A stretch of DNA of 64,000 nt from Acuticoccus sp039034015 (GTDB lineage: Bacteria; Pseudomonadota; Alphaproteobacteria; Rhizobiales; Amorphaceae), in contig JBCCBM010000019.1 of the NCBI GenBank assembly GCA_039034015.1, positions 8,996-72,995 of the forward strand, in the 5' to 3' direction. Positions 1 to 8,355 of the stretch are shown in pieces (position 1 is the stretch's first letter; the number at the start of each line of letters is the position of its first letter). The notes beneath the pieces are model-generated. The model was not told where the DNA came from. It worked only from the letters and a program-made list of their open reading frames with translations, and made no database searches. The position numbers were made by a program, and so were the translations under genes.

Positions 1-62
1 ACAGAATTTATTTGATACGGCGTTCCGAACCCTGCGAAATTGACAAAGGGTAGCCAACGCGC

Positions 63-446
63 CTACGCGGCGTCCTCCCGGAACGGACGGACTTTAATGT
101 ATCGGTCGATATAGTCCGTCCACGAGAATGCGTCCGACACATGCCGGCCCGAACCCTCCTCGCCGACATAACTGGACAAATACATGCGATAAAGAGACTG
201 AACCCGCGTATAGGGATGCCGAACGAACGCGAACGAATAATAGTCAGCCCAGCGATGGCCCGCGCGCTCCAATGCCTTCCCCGCGTTTGACGCATCAATG
301 TGAACATAAAAAGGGTTTTCGGGGCTCACATCCTGCGCGGCAATCCCTTTCACGTCAGAAATTGGATTTAAGAAAGTCCGGATCGTTCGTGATGCCGTTC
401 GCGGATACGCGAGAAAAATGAATTTCCGCTGGTGAGACAGCCGCAT
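63..446 (-). CDS. Short sulfotransferase-family protein, probably C-terminally truncated
   Basis: The 127-residue product carries the two PAPS-binding elements of Sulfotransfer_2-type enzymes: a 5'-phosphosulfate loop-like YPRTASRTIRTFL at about residues 14-26 and a 3'-phosphate-type FAFVRHPYTRVQSLY at 72-86. Members of this family are usually over 200 residues, so the C-terminal part is missing. After the TAG at 63-65 the same frame stays open to the window edge, so a nonsense mutation in a longer gene is possible. ATG at 446 is preferred over upstream TTG codons because GAGGA lies about 6 nt before it. The stretch is visibly richer in A/T than the rest of the window, which suggests acquired DNA. 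The acceptor substrate cannot be predicted. Confidence 0.6.
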   Translation of the reverse strand: MRLSHQRKFIFLAYPRTASRTIRTFLNPISDVKGIAAQDVSPENPFYVHIDASNAGKALERAGHRWADYYSFAFVRHPYTRVQSLYRMYLSSYVGEEGSGRHVSDAFSWTDYIDRYIKVRPFREDAA

Positions 447-611
447 CCCCAATCCTCGCGACGTCAACAATTCTCTTCAATAAGCACCACGGGATAAGAG
501 GGTTTCGGCGCGCCCATCAGCGCGACCAGCAGTATAAGCGCTATGCCTGCGGGGCATAGGCCGCCAAAACGGCACACTGAACACACCGCCGGGGCCCCAA
601 CCCGCGCGCGC

Positions 612-1610
612 CTAACTGGTGCCGCCAGGGGTCAGAGTTGCCCCAATATCGATGTGCTGGGGCGCAATGTCCCCCTCGAAGGCGGCCATCAAAACGTCGG
701 CGACCCGCTCGCCAATCTGGCGGGCGCACACATCAACCGTCGTGATCGCAGGCTCGCAGACCGTTGCCACCTCAAACCGGCCAAACCCCGTGATTGCCAG
801 CGTGCCCGGTACATCAAGCCCCAGGCGGCGACAGGCCGAAAGCGCGCCAAAGGCCACCGGGTCCGACACACAGACCAGCGCGTCGAATGCTGCCACATCG
901 CGGCCCATGGAGGCCACCAGCGCTGCGCTGTGGCGCATGGAGACCGGCGCCTCGCCGGCCTCCAATACCGTCATCGTCAAACCGTGGGCCGCGGCGGCCG
1001 CCAAGGCACCCTCGCGCCGCTCCGCCCCCCGCTGGTCGCCCCCCGCCGCCGCGCCGATGAAGGCAAGGCGCCGCCGCCCGGTCGCCACAAGGTGCTCCAC
1101 CACAAGCGCCATCGCCGCAGCGTTGGAAAACCCCACCGCATGGCCGAGCGGCCTTGCCGGAAGATCCCACATCTCAATCACCGGCACACGCCGCGCGCTC
1201 ACCAAAGCGCGGGTGGCGGCGGTGTGATGGCCACCGGTGAGGATCAACGCCTCCGGGTTGCGGGTCAAAAGTTGGCGCACCAACGCCTCCTCCTTCGCCA
1301 CCCGGTAGTTGGTGGCGCCCACGAGGAGCTGCATCTCGCTCCCCTCCATGGCCCCGGAAAGGCCGCGATAGGTCTCGGCAAAGTTGGCGTTGTTGAGGCT
1401 CGGCAGCGTCATGGCCACAAAGCCGCTCTTTTGGGTGCGAAAGGCGGTGGCGGTGCTGTCGTAAGTGTAGCCGAGCGCGTCCGCCGTCGTTCGGATTTTT
1501 TGGCGCGTCTCGGCGCTCACCGCCACATCATCGCGCAGGGCGCGGCTCACCGTCATCGTGGAGACGCCAACGGCCGCCGCAACATCGCGCATCGTCACCC
1601 GCATGGGCAT
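612..1610 (-). CDS. LacI family transcriptional regulator (GntR/IdnR-like)
   Basis: This 332-residue protein has an N-terminal LacI helix-turn-helix (MRDVAAAVGVSTMTVSRAL, about residues 7-25) followed by a periplasmic-binding-protein-like effector domain. The landmarks VPVIEMWDLP and VGFSN are typical of gluconate-type LacI members. It is the last gene of a leftward run, 5 nt after the stop of the preceding small gene, behind an SDR and a hydroxyacid dehydrogenase. It therefore most likely controls this sugar-acid island. A GntR-type operator sits at the head of the run (3653-3666). The effector is probably a sugar acid or its phosphate; this is inferred from context only. It resembles the other two LacI proteins of the window. 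Confidence 0.9.
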   Translation of the reverse strand: MPMRVTMRDVAAAVGVSTMTVSRALRDDVAVSAETRQKIRTTADALGYTYDSTATAFRTQKSGFVAMTLPSLNNANFAETYRGLSGAMEGSEMQLLVGATNYRVAKEEALVRQLLTRNPEALILTGGHHTAATRALVSARRVPVIEMWDLPARPLGHAVGFSNAAAMALVVEHLVATGRRRLAFIGAAAGGDQRGAERREGALAAAAAHGLTMTVLEAGEAPVSMRHSAALVASMGRDVAAFDALVCVSDPVAFGALSACRRLGLDVPGTLAITGFGRFEVATVCEPAITTVDVCARQIGERVADVLMAAFEGDIAPQHIDIGATLTPGGTS

Positions 1611-1615
1611 CGCCG

Positions 1616-1948
1616 CTAGGGCGTGTACGCGTTCAACTGCGTCACATGGTGGTGGATGCGCCCTTCAAAATACGCGTCCACAATCTCGCCCGTCACCGCC
1701 TTGGACTGCCAGCGCGCGTCACTCTGCAGCGCGCCCTCCATGGTGGCCGCATCCGGGTAGGTGATCGCAAGGATGAGCGGAAATTCCGGCGCCCCTTCAT
1801 CGCGATCGTCGGAAAACATGACGCGCACGTCCGTGTGGCCCGGAAAGGCCGTCCACAGGGGCACCAGGCGATCGCGCACTGCGGCGCGAAACGCTGCCAC
1901 GTTTTCGGGCGCAACCGTCCCCTCAAAAAGGGCAAATCGTGTGATCAT
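1616..1948 (-). CDS. Small dimeric alpha/beta-barrel (EthD/Dabb-like) protein
   Basis: The 110-residue product begins MITRFALFEG, has a central run of charged residues, and ends in a His-containing segment (GRIHHHVTQLNAY). Size and pattern fit the ferredoxin-like dimeric alpha/beta-barrel proteins (EthD, Dabb and related DUFs) that are often found beside sugar dehydrogenases, but I cannot name the exact family. Its start overlaps the stop of the upstream dehydrogenase by 4 nt (ATGA), so the two are translationally coupled. A role in isomerising or releasing a sugar-acid intermediate is possible but not shown. Confidence 0.6.
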   Translation of the reverse strand: MITRFALFEGTVAPENVAAFRAAVRDRLVPLWTAFPGHTDVRVMFSDDRDEGAPEFPLILAITYPDAATMEGALQSDARWQSKAVTGEIVDAYFEGRIHHHVTQLNAYTP

Positions 1949-2829
1949 GGCGCGTCCTTTCGTGCACCGTCAAAGAACTCCATGACCATGGCCTGGTCTT
2001 CGCCGCCCAAACCCGCCGCGGTCAACAGGCGGTGGATCTCGCCGCAGAGCGCGGTCATGGGCATCGCGGTCCCGGTTTGGCGGGCAAGGTCGTTCACCGC
2101 GTTCAAGTCCTTGACCATGTTGTCGATCCGGCCCGTGCGCCGATAGTCCTTATTGGCGTAGCGGGGGCCGTACTCTTGCAACAGCGCGCTGTCGGCCCGG
2201 CCGCCCTTCAGCGCCTCCGGGATTTTGGCCGCGTCCACCCCCGCGTCGAGCGCGAGCCGCGTTGCCTCGGCGACGGCCAAAAAGCCGAGCCCGCACAAGA
2301 CCTGGTTGATCAGCTTTGTGGTCTGCCCGGCGCCGGAGGGGCCCATGTGCGTGTAGTTGGTCGCCACGTGGCGCAGCGCCGTGTGGGCGCGGGCGACATC
2401 GCCTGGCTCGCCGCCCGCCATCAGCGTCAGTTCGCCGATCAGCGCCTTGGGCGCCCCGCCGGACAGTGGGCTGTCCACCCACGCGAGCCCCTTTTCGGCG
2501 GCGCGCTTGGCAAACTCGCGCGTTGCCTCCGGCTCGATGGATGACATGTCGATGATGAGGGTGCCGGGCGCGGCGCCCGCCACAATCCCCTTCTCGCCAA
2601 AGGCCGCAAGCCCAACAATCTTTGACGCATTCAGCGACGTGATCACAAAATCGCTGCCGGTCGCCGCGTCCGCCGCCGAGGCTGCCGCGATGGCGCCCTT
2701 TGCGACGAGCGCTGCCACCTTCTCCCCATCAAGGTCAAAGACCTTGAGCGTGTTGCCTGTTTCCAAAAGGCGGGTGCCGATGGCGCCGCCCATGGCGCCC
2801 GCCCCCACAAGACCGATCGCTTCACCCAT
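1945..2829 (-). CDS. NAD(P)-dependent 3-hydroxyisobutyrate dehydrogenase-family oxidoreductase
   Basis: This 294-residue protein is a beta-hydroxyacid dehydrogenase. It has the Rossmann motif GLVGAGAMGGAIG at residues 6-18, the substrate-binding DSPLSGG at 119-125, and GPSGAGQTTKLINQ at 163-176 carrying the presumed catalytic Lys172. Family members oxidise 3-hydroxyisobutyrate or reduce tartronate semialdehyde. The sugar-acid context favours a 2-hydroxy-3-oxopropionate-type or aldonate substrate, but the sequence alone does not decide. A strong AAGGAG precedes the ATG. It lies 10 nt behind the SDR gene and overlaps the next small gene by 4 nt, so it is the second gene of a four-gene operon. 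Confidence 0.85.
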   Translation of the reverse strand: MGEAIGLVGAGAMGGAIGTRLLETGNTLKVFDLDGEKVAALVAKGAIAAASAADAATGSDFVITSLNASKIVGLAAFGEKGIVAGAAPGTLIIDMSSIEPEATREFAKRAAEKGLAWVDSPLSGGAPKALIGELTLMAGGEPGDVARAHTALRHVATNYTHMGPSGAGQTTKLINQVLCGLGFLAVAEATRLALDAGVDAAKIPEALKGGRADSALLQEYGPRYANKDYRRTGRIDNMVKDLNAVNDLARQTGTAMPMTALCGEIHRLLTAAGLGGEDQAMVMEFFDGARKDAP

Positions 2830-2839
2830 GTCGATCTCC

Positions 2840-3598
2840 TTAAAGCGAGGCCGTGATGCCGCCGTCCACGAACAGCGTGTGGCCGTTCACAAAGCTGGAC
2901 GCGGGCGAGGACAAGAAGACGCACGCGCCCACCAGCTCCTCCACCTTGCCCCAGCGCCCGGCGGGGGTGCGCTTTTCAAGCCAGGCGGAAAAGTCGGGGT
3001 CGGCGACGAGGGCAGCGTTGAGCGGGGTGTCAAAATAGCCAGGCGCAATGGCGTTGCATTGGAGGCCGTGGCGGGCCCAGTCCGTCGCCATCCCCTTCGT
3101 GAGGTTGCCCACCGCGCCTTTCGTGGCCGTGTAGGGCGCAATGCCGGGCCGGGCGAGTGCGGTTTGCACGCTCGCTATATTGATGATTTTACCGGCCCCG
3201 CGCCCGATCATGTGCCGGGCGACGGCCTGGCCCACATGAAAAACGCTCGCCACGTTGGTCTGGAGGAGCCGCTCAAAGGCGTCGGCGGGAAAATCCTCCA
3301 GCGGGGTGCGAAATTGCATTCCGGCATTGTTGACGAGGATGTCGATGGGGCCAACGCTTGCCTCAAACCCATCCACCGCCGCGCGCACAGCGTCATGATC
3401 GGTGACGTCAAAGGCGAGGGTGTCGACGCTGGCGCTGGACAGCGTGGCGGCGGCCGCGTCGAGCTTTGCCCCGTCGCGGCCGTTCAGCACCACAGCGGCG
3501 CCCGCATCGGCGAGGCCCTTGGCGAGGGCAAAGCCGATCCCCTGGGACGAGCCGGTGATGAGGGCGCGCGACCCTTTGAGTGAGAACAAATCGGCCAC
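2840..3598 (-). CDS. Short-chain dehydrogenase/reductase, gluconate 5-dehydrogenase-like
   Basis: This is a classical 252-residue SDR. It has the cofactor motif TGSSQGIG (15-22), NNAG (90-93), and the catalytic Ser143, Tyr156 and Lys160 (YTATK). Overall length and the N-terminal FSLKGSRALITGSSQGIG are typical of gluconate 5-dehydrogenases (Ga5DH/IdnO), which interconvert 5-keto-D-gluconate and D-gluconate. That activity would pair with the L-idonate dehydrogenase-like enzyme encoded divergently. The start is GTG, chosen because GGAAGGGA lies about 7 nt upstream and the SDR fold is complete from there. It is the first gene of the leftward operon and is preceded by a GntR-type operator and a plausible promoter. 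Confidence 0.85.
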   Translation of the reverse strand: MADLFSLKGSRALITGSSQGIGFALAKGLADAGAAVVLNGRDGAKLDAAAATLSSASVDTLAFDVTDHDAVRAAVDGFEASVGPIDILVNNAGMQFRTPLEDFPADAFERLLQTNVASVFHVGQAVARHMIGRGAGKIINIASVQTALARPGIAPYTATKGAVGNLTKGMATDWARHGLQCNAIAPGYFDTPLNAALVADPDFSAWLEKRTPAGRWGKVEELVGACVFLSSPASSFVNGHTLFVDGGITASL

Positions 3599-3623
3599 AG
3601 CGTCCCTTCCCGGTGGTGGGCCA

Positions 3624-3677
3624 TTGACAGGTTGGCCCGGTTGACGCGATCATGTTACCGATAACACACCCTGTCAA
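3624..3677. promoter_or_regulatory. Divergent promoter region with candidate -35/-10 elements
   Basis: On the minus strand TTGACA (3677-3672) is followed after 17 nt by CATGAT (3654-3649), which would serve the SDR operon. On the plus strand TTGACA (3624-3629) is followed after 18 nt by GATCAT (3648-3653), serving the 2-hydroxyacid dehydrogenase operon. Both -10 matches are only 4 of 6. The GntR-type palindrome lies between or over these elements, so one repressor could shut both directions. The promoter assignment is an inference from spacing. Confidence 0.5.
3653..3666. promoter_or_regulatory. GntR/IdnR-type LacI-family operator
   Basis: TGTTACCGATAACA is a near-perfect palindrome. It matches the well known ATGTTACCGATAACAT operator of the gluconate/idonate repressors GntR and IdnR of enterobacteria. 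It sits in the gap between two divergent sugar-acid operons, 35 nt before the ATG at 3701, and three LacI genes are nearby. Confidence 0.8.
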
Positions 3678-3700
3678 CCGCCGGAGACGCGCTGATCGCC

Positions 3701-4648
3701 ATGGCCAAACCCACCGTCCTGCAAATCGGCCCCTATCCGGAATGGGACCAAGGGCCCCTCGATGCCGCCTTCGCGGTCAAGCGTCTGTTCGAGGCGGACG
3801 ACCGTGACGGTTTCATCGCCGAACATGGCCCGGCCGTGCGCGCCATCGCCACCCGGGGCGAACTTGGCGCGAACGCTGCCATAATCGCCGCCTGCCCCAA
3901 CTTAGAGATCATCTCGGTCTACGGCGTCGGCACCGATGCGGTGGACCTTGAGGCCGCCAAAGGCCGCGGCATTCGCGTCACCAACACGCCGGACGTTCTG
4001 ACGGGCGATGTGGCGGACCTTGGCGTTGCCATGATGCTCGTCCAATCCCGCGGGATGATTGGTGCCGAAACCTGGGTGCGTGACGGCTCATGGGCGCAAA
4101 AGGGGCTTTATCCGCTCAAACGCCGTGTGTTCGGCCGCAAGGCGGGCGTTTTGGGCCTGGGGCGTATCGGCTTTGAGGTCGCCAAACGCCTGGAAGGCTT
4201 TGGGATGGACATTGCCTACACCGACCTTGCCGCCCGGGACGATGCCGCCGGGTGGACCTTCATCCCCTCCGCGGTCGACCTTGGCACCCATGCCGACTTC
4301 CTCTTCGTGACCCTCGCGGCTTCCGCCAAAACGCGCCACATCGTGAGCCGCGATGTGATCGAGGCGGTTGGCCCCGAGGGCATGATCATCAACATTTCGC
4401 GCGCCTCCAACATCGACGAAGACGCGCTGATTGCAGCGCTGCAATCAGGCGCGCTGGGCTCCGCCGCGCTCGACGTCTTTGAGGGGGAACCCGCGCTCGA
4501 CCCGCGCTTTTTGGCGCTTCCCAACGTCCTCCTCCAGCCCCACCATGCGAGCGGGACGGTGGAAACGCGCAAGGCCATGGGCAAGCTGGTGCGGGACAAT
4601 CTGGCCGCGCACTTTGCCGGAAAGCCGCTTCTGACGGCGGTGGTCTGA
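3701..4648 (+). CDS. D-isomer-specific 2-hydroxyacid dehydrogenase (GhrB-like)
   Basis: This 315-residue enzyme has the NAD(P)-binding VLGLGRIGFEVAKRLEGFGM (about 150-169), the catalytic arginine region NISRAS (231-236), DVFEGEP (258-264), and the catalytic His in QPHHAS (279-284). These features define hydroxypyruvate/glyoxylate/2-ketogluconate reductases. Next to gluconate and idonate enzymes, a 2-keto-aldonate reductase role is the most likely reading. The gene starts 35 nt after the GntR-type operator, and only one base separates it from the following zinc dehydrogenase gene. Confidence 0.85.
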   Translation: MAKPTVLQIGPYPEWDQGPLDAAFAVKRLFEADDRDGFIAEHGPAVRAIATRGELGANAAIIAACPNLEIISVYGVGTDAVDLEAAKGRGIRVTNTPDVLTGDVADLGVAMMLVQSRGMIGAETWVRDGSWAQKGLYPLKRRVFGRKAGVLGLGRIGFEVAKRLEGFGMDIAYTDLAARDDAAGWTFIPSAVDLGTHADFLFVTLAASAKTRHIVSRDVIEAVGPEGMIINISRASNIDEDALIAALQSGALGSAALDVFEGEPALDPRFLALPNVLLQPHHASGTVETRKAMGKLVRDNLAAHFAGKPLLTAVV

Positions 4649-4649
4649 G

Positions 4650-5678
4650 ATGAAAACCATCACCGTCCACGGCGAAAAAGACCTTCGCATCGAGACCCAT
4701 GACCCCGGCACCCCGGGCCCCGGCGAGGTCCTGGTGGCGATGGAAGCGGGCGGCATCTGCGGCTCGGACTTGCATTATTACAATCACGGCGGCATCGGCG
4801 CCATCCGCCTCAAGGAGCCGATGATCCTGGGCCATGAGGTGTCGGGCCGCGTCTCCGCCCTTGGCACGGGCGTCACCGGGCTCGGCGTCGGCGATCTTGT
4901 GGCGCTCTCCCCCTCGCGGCCCTGTGGCACGTGCCGCTACTGCCTGGAGGGGCGGCAAAACCACTGCGAAAACATGCGCTTTTATGGCTCCGCCATGCCC
5001 TTCCCACACATCCAGGGCGCCTTTCGCGAAGAGATTGTGGCGGACGCCAGCCAGTGCGCCCCCGCCACCGGCCTCTCCGCGGCGGAGGCTGCCATGGCCG
5101 AGCCCCTTTCCGTGGTCCTCCACGGGGCAAAGCTTGCTGGCGACCTTTCCGGGAAACGCGTTCTCGTCACGGGTTGCGGGCCGATCGGGGCGCTCGCCGT
5201 CCTCGTCGCGCGGGCGGCGGGCGCGCTCCAAATTGTGGCGACCGATGTTGCTGACTTTACCCTCTCCAAGGCCGAAGAGGTGGGCGCGGACGAGACCATC
5301 AATGTGGCAACCAACGCGGGCGCCCTCTCCCGCTACACCGCCGGCAAGGGCCACTTTGATGTGCACTTTGAGTGCAGCGGGGTGGCCGCCGCGCTCCATG
5401 CCGCCGTCCCGACCCTGCGGCCCGGCGCAACCCTCGTCCAGCTCGGCCTTGGGGGGGACATGACGCTCCCCGTTCAAGCGATGACGGCCAAGGAAATCGT
5501 GATGAAAGGCTCATTCCGCTTCCACCACGAGTTTCCGCTGGCGGTGGAGATGATGCGGGCGGGGCGCATCAATGTGGCGCCGCTGGTGACGCAAACGCTG
5601 CCCCTTGATGACGCGGTCGCGGCCTTTACCCTCGCGTCGGACCGCAGCCAGGCGATCAAGGTGCAGATCGCGTTCTAG
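4650..5678 (+). CDS. idnD: L-idonate 5-dehydrogenase-like zinc alcohol dehydrogenase
   Basis: This 342-residue medium-chain dehydrogenase has the catalytic zinc ligands Cys37 (GGICGSDLHYY), His62 and Glu63 (GHEVSG). Four structural-zinc cysteines follow (92, 95, 98 and 106, in PCGTCRYCLEGRQNHC), and the Rossmann motif is VTGCGPIG. The HYYNHGGIGAIRL stretch is characteristic of L-idonate 5-dehydrogenases, which make 5-keto-D-gluconate. That would be the substrate of the divergent Ga5DH-like SDR. It is the second gene of the rightward operon. Its TAG lies inside CTAG, which also supplies the stop codon of the convergent LacI gene. Confidence 0.82.
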   Translation: MKTITVHGEKDLRIETHDPGTPGPGEVLVAMEAGGICGSDLHYYNHGGIGAIRLKEPMILGHEVSGRVSALGTGVTGLGVGDLVALSPSRPCGTCRYCLEGRQNHCENMRFYGSAMPFPHIQGAFREEIVADASQCAPATGLSAAEAAMAEPLSVVLHGAKLAGDLSGKRVLVTGCGPIGALAVLVARAAGALQIVATDVADFTLSKAEEVGADETINVATNAGALSRYTAGKGHFDVHFECSGVAAALHAAVPTLRPGATLVQLGLGGDMTLPVQAMTAKEIVMKGSFRFHHEFPLAVEMMRAGRINVAPLVTQTLPLDDAVAAFTLASDRSQAIKVQIAF

Positions 5679-6706
5679 CGCTCAGGCGCGACCGTTGTGC
5701 CGGGGATGAGGTGAAAGCCAATGTCCCGGCAGGCGGCCATGGGCTCGTTGGAAAGGCGCGCCAGCATCATTTCCGCGGCAGCTTGACCCAGGCGAAGGTG
5801 GGGCACGTGGCACGAGGTGAGCCGTTTTGGGAGCACCGAGGCAATCGGGAGATCGCCCCAACCGGCAATGCCGATGTCGCCGGGCACGGCCATCCCTCGC
5901 GCGCTCACGTACTGCAGGCCGCCGAAGGCCATGGCGTCGTTTTGGTAGAAGATCGCGTCCACATCGGGCGCGGCGGCGAGCAGCTGCTCGGTGCCGTAGT
6001 GGCCGGTATAGTAGGTGGCGGTGTCGTGGAGGCACAGCTGCTTGGTGACGCGCCCGCCGCCGCCCTCCACCGCGCGGCAAAACCCGTCGAGCCGGGTTGT
6101 GGCCGCGTTCGCCGTGTCGTGGGACGTGCCCACATAGCCAAGGCGCGTATAACCCCGGCCGGCCAGGAAGCGGCCCATGGCAAAGCCGGAATCGAAATGG
6201 TTGATGCCAACGCTCATGTCGAGCGGGCTGGAGTTGAGATCCCAAATCTCCACAATGGGGACGCCGGCGCTGCGCAAAAGGTCGGTTGCGCGCGGTGAGT
6301 GGTAGCGCCCCGTCAGGATGAGGCCGGCGGGCTGCCAGGAGAGGACGGTTTTGATCCAATCCTCCTCGGCCGCCAACGTGTGCTGGGTGAGGCCGAGGAC
6401 CGTTTGGTGGCCGAAGGCGCCGAGCTTGCGGTCAATCCCCTCCAAAACCTGGGAAAAGACTTCGTTCCCAAGATCTGGGATCGCGACACCCACGAAGGTT
6501 GAGGTTTTGTCGCCCGCGAAGACTGTGGCAAGCCGGTTCGGCAGGTAACCCAGCGCATCCACCTGTTCCATCACCAGCGCACGGGTTTTTTCCGAATAGC
6601 CGCCTTCACCGCGCAGGACGCGGCTTGCGGTCATTTTGGAAACGCCTGCCGCCCGCGCCACCTCAGACAGGCTTACCCGGTTGGATTTATTCGACTTTTC
6701 GGACAT
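5675..6706 (-). CDS. LacI family regulator (GntR-like)
   Basis: This 343-residue protein has a LacI helix-turn-helix at residues 11-31 (VSLSEVARAAGVSKMTASRVL, of which SLSEVARAAGVSKMTASR is the core) and a sugar-binding-protein-like C-terminal domain with VPIVEIWDLNSSP and GHYGTEQLL. This is the pattern of gluconate-responsive repressors. It is transcribed away from the downstream ABC transporter operon, and two identical 12-bp palindromes lie between them, so autoregulation and transporter control are likely. The stop codon overlaps that of idnD on the other strand. Confidence 0.9.
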   Translation of the reverse strand: MSEKSNKSNRVSLSEVARAAGVSKMTASRVLRGEGGYSEKTRALVMEQVDALGYLPNRLATVFAGDKTSTFVGVAIPDLGNEVFSQVLEGIDRKLGAFGHQTVLGLTQHTLAAEEDWIKTVLSWQPAGLILTGRYHSPRATDLLRSAGVPIVEIWDLNSSPLDMSVGINHFDSGFAMGRFLAGRGYTRLGYVGTSHDTANAATTRLDGFCRAVEGGGGRVTKQLCLHDTATYYTGHYGTEQLLAAAPDVDAIFYQNDAMAFGGLQYVSARGMAVPGDIGIAGWGDLPIASVLPKRLTSCHVPHLRLGQAAAEMMLARLSNEPMAACRDIGFHLIPGTTVAPER

Positions 6707-6720
6707 TCCTGAAAACTTGC

Positions 6721-6732
6721 GTTACGGGTAAC
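6721..6732. promoter_or_regulatory. LacI/GntR-type operator, copy 1
   Basis: GTTACGGGTAAC has arms GTTAC/GTAAC around GG. It lies 14 nt upstream of the LacI start codon and is identical to the copy at 6777-6788. The arms are the same as in the 3653-3666 operator. The two copies are 56 bp start to start, between five and six helical turns, which could allow loop formation. Confidence 0.75.
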
Positions 6733-6776
6733 TTTCGTCTTGACAGACGGGGCCGTTCGCCGGAAGCTTAACCCAC

Positions 6777-6788
6777 GTTACGGGTAAC
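6777..6788. promoter_or_regulatory. LacI/GntR-type operator, copy 2
   Basis: This is a second exact GTTACGGGTAAC, 43 nt before the ATG of the ABC ATPase gene. With copy 1 it brackets the divergent regulator/transporter promoter region. Between them, TTGACA at 6740-6745 could be a -35 element, but no convincing -10 element was found. Confidence 0.75.
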
Positions 6789-6831
6789 TCCAAAAGAAAA
6801 CGAGAAACGCCCGAACGTGGAGGAACGCGTC

Positions 6832-8355
6832 ATGCAGAACCTTTCAACGGGTCTGTTCTTTGATGGCATCGACAAACACTTCGGCGGAACTTACGCGCTG
6901 AAGAATGTTTCCCTGTCCGTGGGCCGGGGCGAGATCGTCGCCCTGCTGGGCGAAAACGGGGCGGGAAAGTCCACGCTCATCAAGGTTTTGGGCGGCATTC
7001 ACACGCCCGATGCCGGCCGCGTCCTCATCGACGGTGCGCCCTACCAGCACCGCCCCGCCGGCTTTGGCGAGCGCCAAAAGGTCGCCTTCATCCACCAGGA
7101 TCTTGGCCTCATCGAGTGGATGACGGTCGCCGAAAACATCGCGCTCGCGCTGGGGTTTTCCCGCAAAAACGGCCTCATCCGCTGGGGCGACGTGGAGCGG
7201 TTCGCCGCGGGCGCGCTCACAAAGGTCGACTGCGACTTTGACCCCACCACCCGGGTCGAAGACCTGTCGCGCACTGAAAAGTCGCTGGTGGCGATCGCCC
7301 GGGCGCTTGCCGTCGACAGCGAGTTTTTGGTGCTCGACGAGCCCACAGCCTCCCTCCCCGCCGACGAGGTGGAGCGGCTGTTTGCCGCCATCCGCCCCCT
7401 TCGCGACCGTGGGGTTGGGATGATTTACGTCTCCCACCGCCTCGATGAAATTTTCAAAATTGCCGACCGCGTCGCCGTCCTTCGCGATGGGGAGCTTGTG
7501 GGCGTGCGCCCCATCGCCCACACCACGCCTGAAGAGCTGGTGCAAAAGATCGTCGGCCGCAAAACCCGCGCCACCCAAAAGCCCGCCGGGGCGCCTGGCG
7601 CGCCGATCCTCTCGCTGTCCCGCTTCACCGTCGGCGCCATCGGCCCGCTCGACATCACCTTGCGCCGCAACGAAATTTTGGGCCTTGCGGGCCTTCGCGG
7701 CGCGGGCCACGAGGCGGTGAGCCGCGCGCTTTTCGGCCTCCTCCCCTTCACCGGCGATGTGGCGCTGGACGGCAAAACGCCCGACCTTTCCACCCCCACA
7801 CGCGCGCTTTCCGCGGGCATCGGCCTTGTCGCGCGGGACAGGACGGAAGAATCGGTCGCCCTCTCGCTCACCATCCGCGAAAACACGTTTTTGAACCCCG
7901 CCGGCATCGGCCGCTCCGCGCTCAACCTTTTGGCCCCGCGCAAAGAAGCGGACGAAGCCGCCCTCATTGGGGCGAGCCTTGGCCTCTCGCCCAACGATCC
8001 GACCCTTGCCATTGAGGCGCTGTCGGGCGGCAACCAACAAAAGGTCGTCATCGGCCGGTGGCTCGCCACAAAGCGCCGGCTCATCCTGTGCGAAGACCCC
8101 ACCGCCGGCGTCGATGTCGGCGCCAAGGGCGAAATCTACGCGCTCCTCAACGAGGCGCTTGCGGCGGGGGTCGGCATCCTCGTCATCTCCACCGACTTTG
8201 AGGAGATCGCCGCGATTTGCCACCGCGCCATCGTCTTCAGCCAGGGCGCGATTGTGGATGAATTGTCGGGCACGCGCCTCACCACGGAGACGCTGATCCA
8301 GGCCGCCTCCGCCAGCAACATCGTGACCGACGAGGCGCCCCATGCAGTCGCTTGA
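6832..8355 (+). CDS. Ribose-class (CUT2) sugar ABC transporter ATPase, two nucleotide-binding domains
   Basis: This roughly 507-residue protein has two fused ABC domains, as in RbsA/XylG. Walker A is GENGAGKST (about 40-48) in the first half. The first signature is degenerate (LSRTEKSLVAIARAL) with Walker B FLVLDEPTASLP. The second half has a degenerate Walker A region and an intact LSGGNQQKVVIGRWL signature. This asymmetry is normal for the class. ATG 6832 is chosen over GTG 6817 because GGAGGAA lies 7 nt before the ATG. The stop overlaps the permease start by 14 nt. It powers import with the next two gene products, and regulation by the adjacent LacI protein is likely. Confidence 0.92.
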   Translation: MQNLSTGLFFDGIDKHFGGTYALKNVSLSVGRGEIVALLGENGAGKSTLIKVLGGIHTPDAGRVLIDGAPYQHRPAGFGERQKVAFIHQDLGLIEWMTVAENIALALGFSRKNGLIRWGDVERFAAGALTKVDCDFDPTTRVEDLSRTEKSLVAIARALAVDSEFLVLDEPTASLPADEVERLFAAIRPLRDRGVGMIYVSHRLDEIFKIADRVAVLRDGELVGVRPIAHTTPEELVQKIVGRKTRATQKPAGAPGAPILSLSRFTVGAIGPLDITLRRNEILGLAGLRGAGHEAVSRALFGLLPFTGDVALDGKTPDLSTPTRALSAGIGLVARDRTEESVALSLTIRENTFLNPAGIGRSALNLLAPRKEADEAALIGASLGLSPNDPTLAIEALSGGNQQKVVIGRWLATKRRLILCEDPTAGVDVGAKGEIYALLNEALAAGVGILVISTDFEEIAAICHRAIVFSQGAIVDELSGTRLTTETLIQAASASNIVTDEAPHAVA

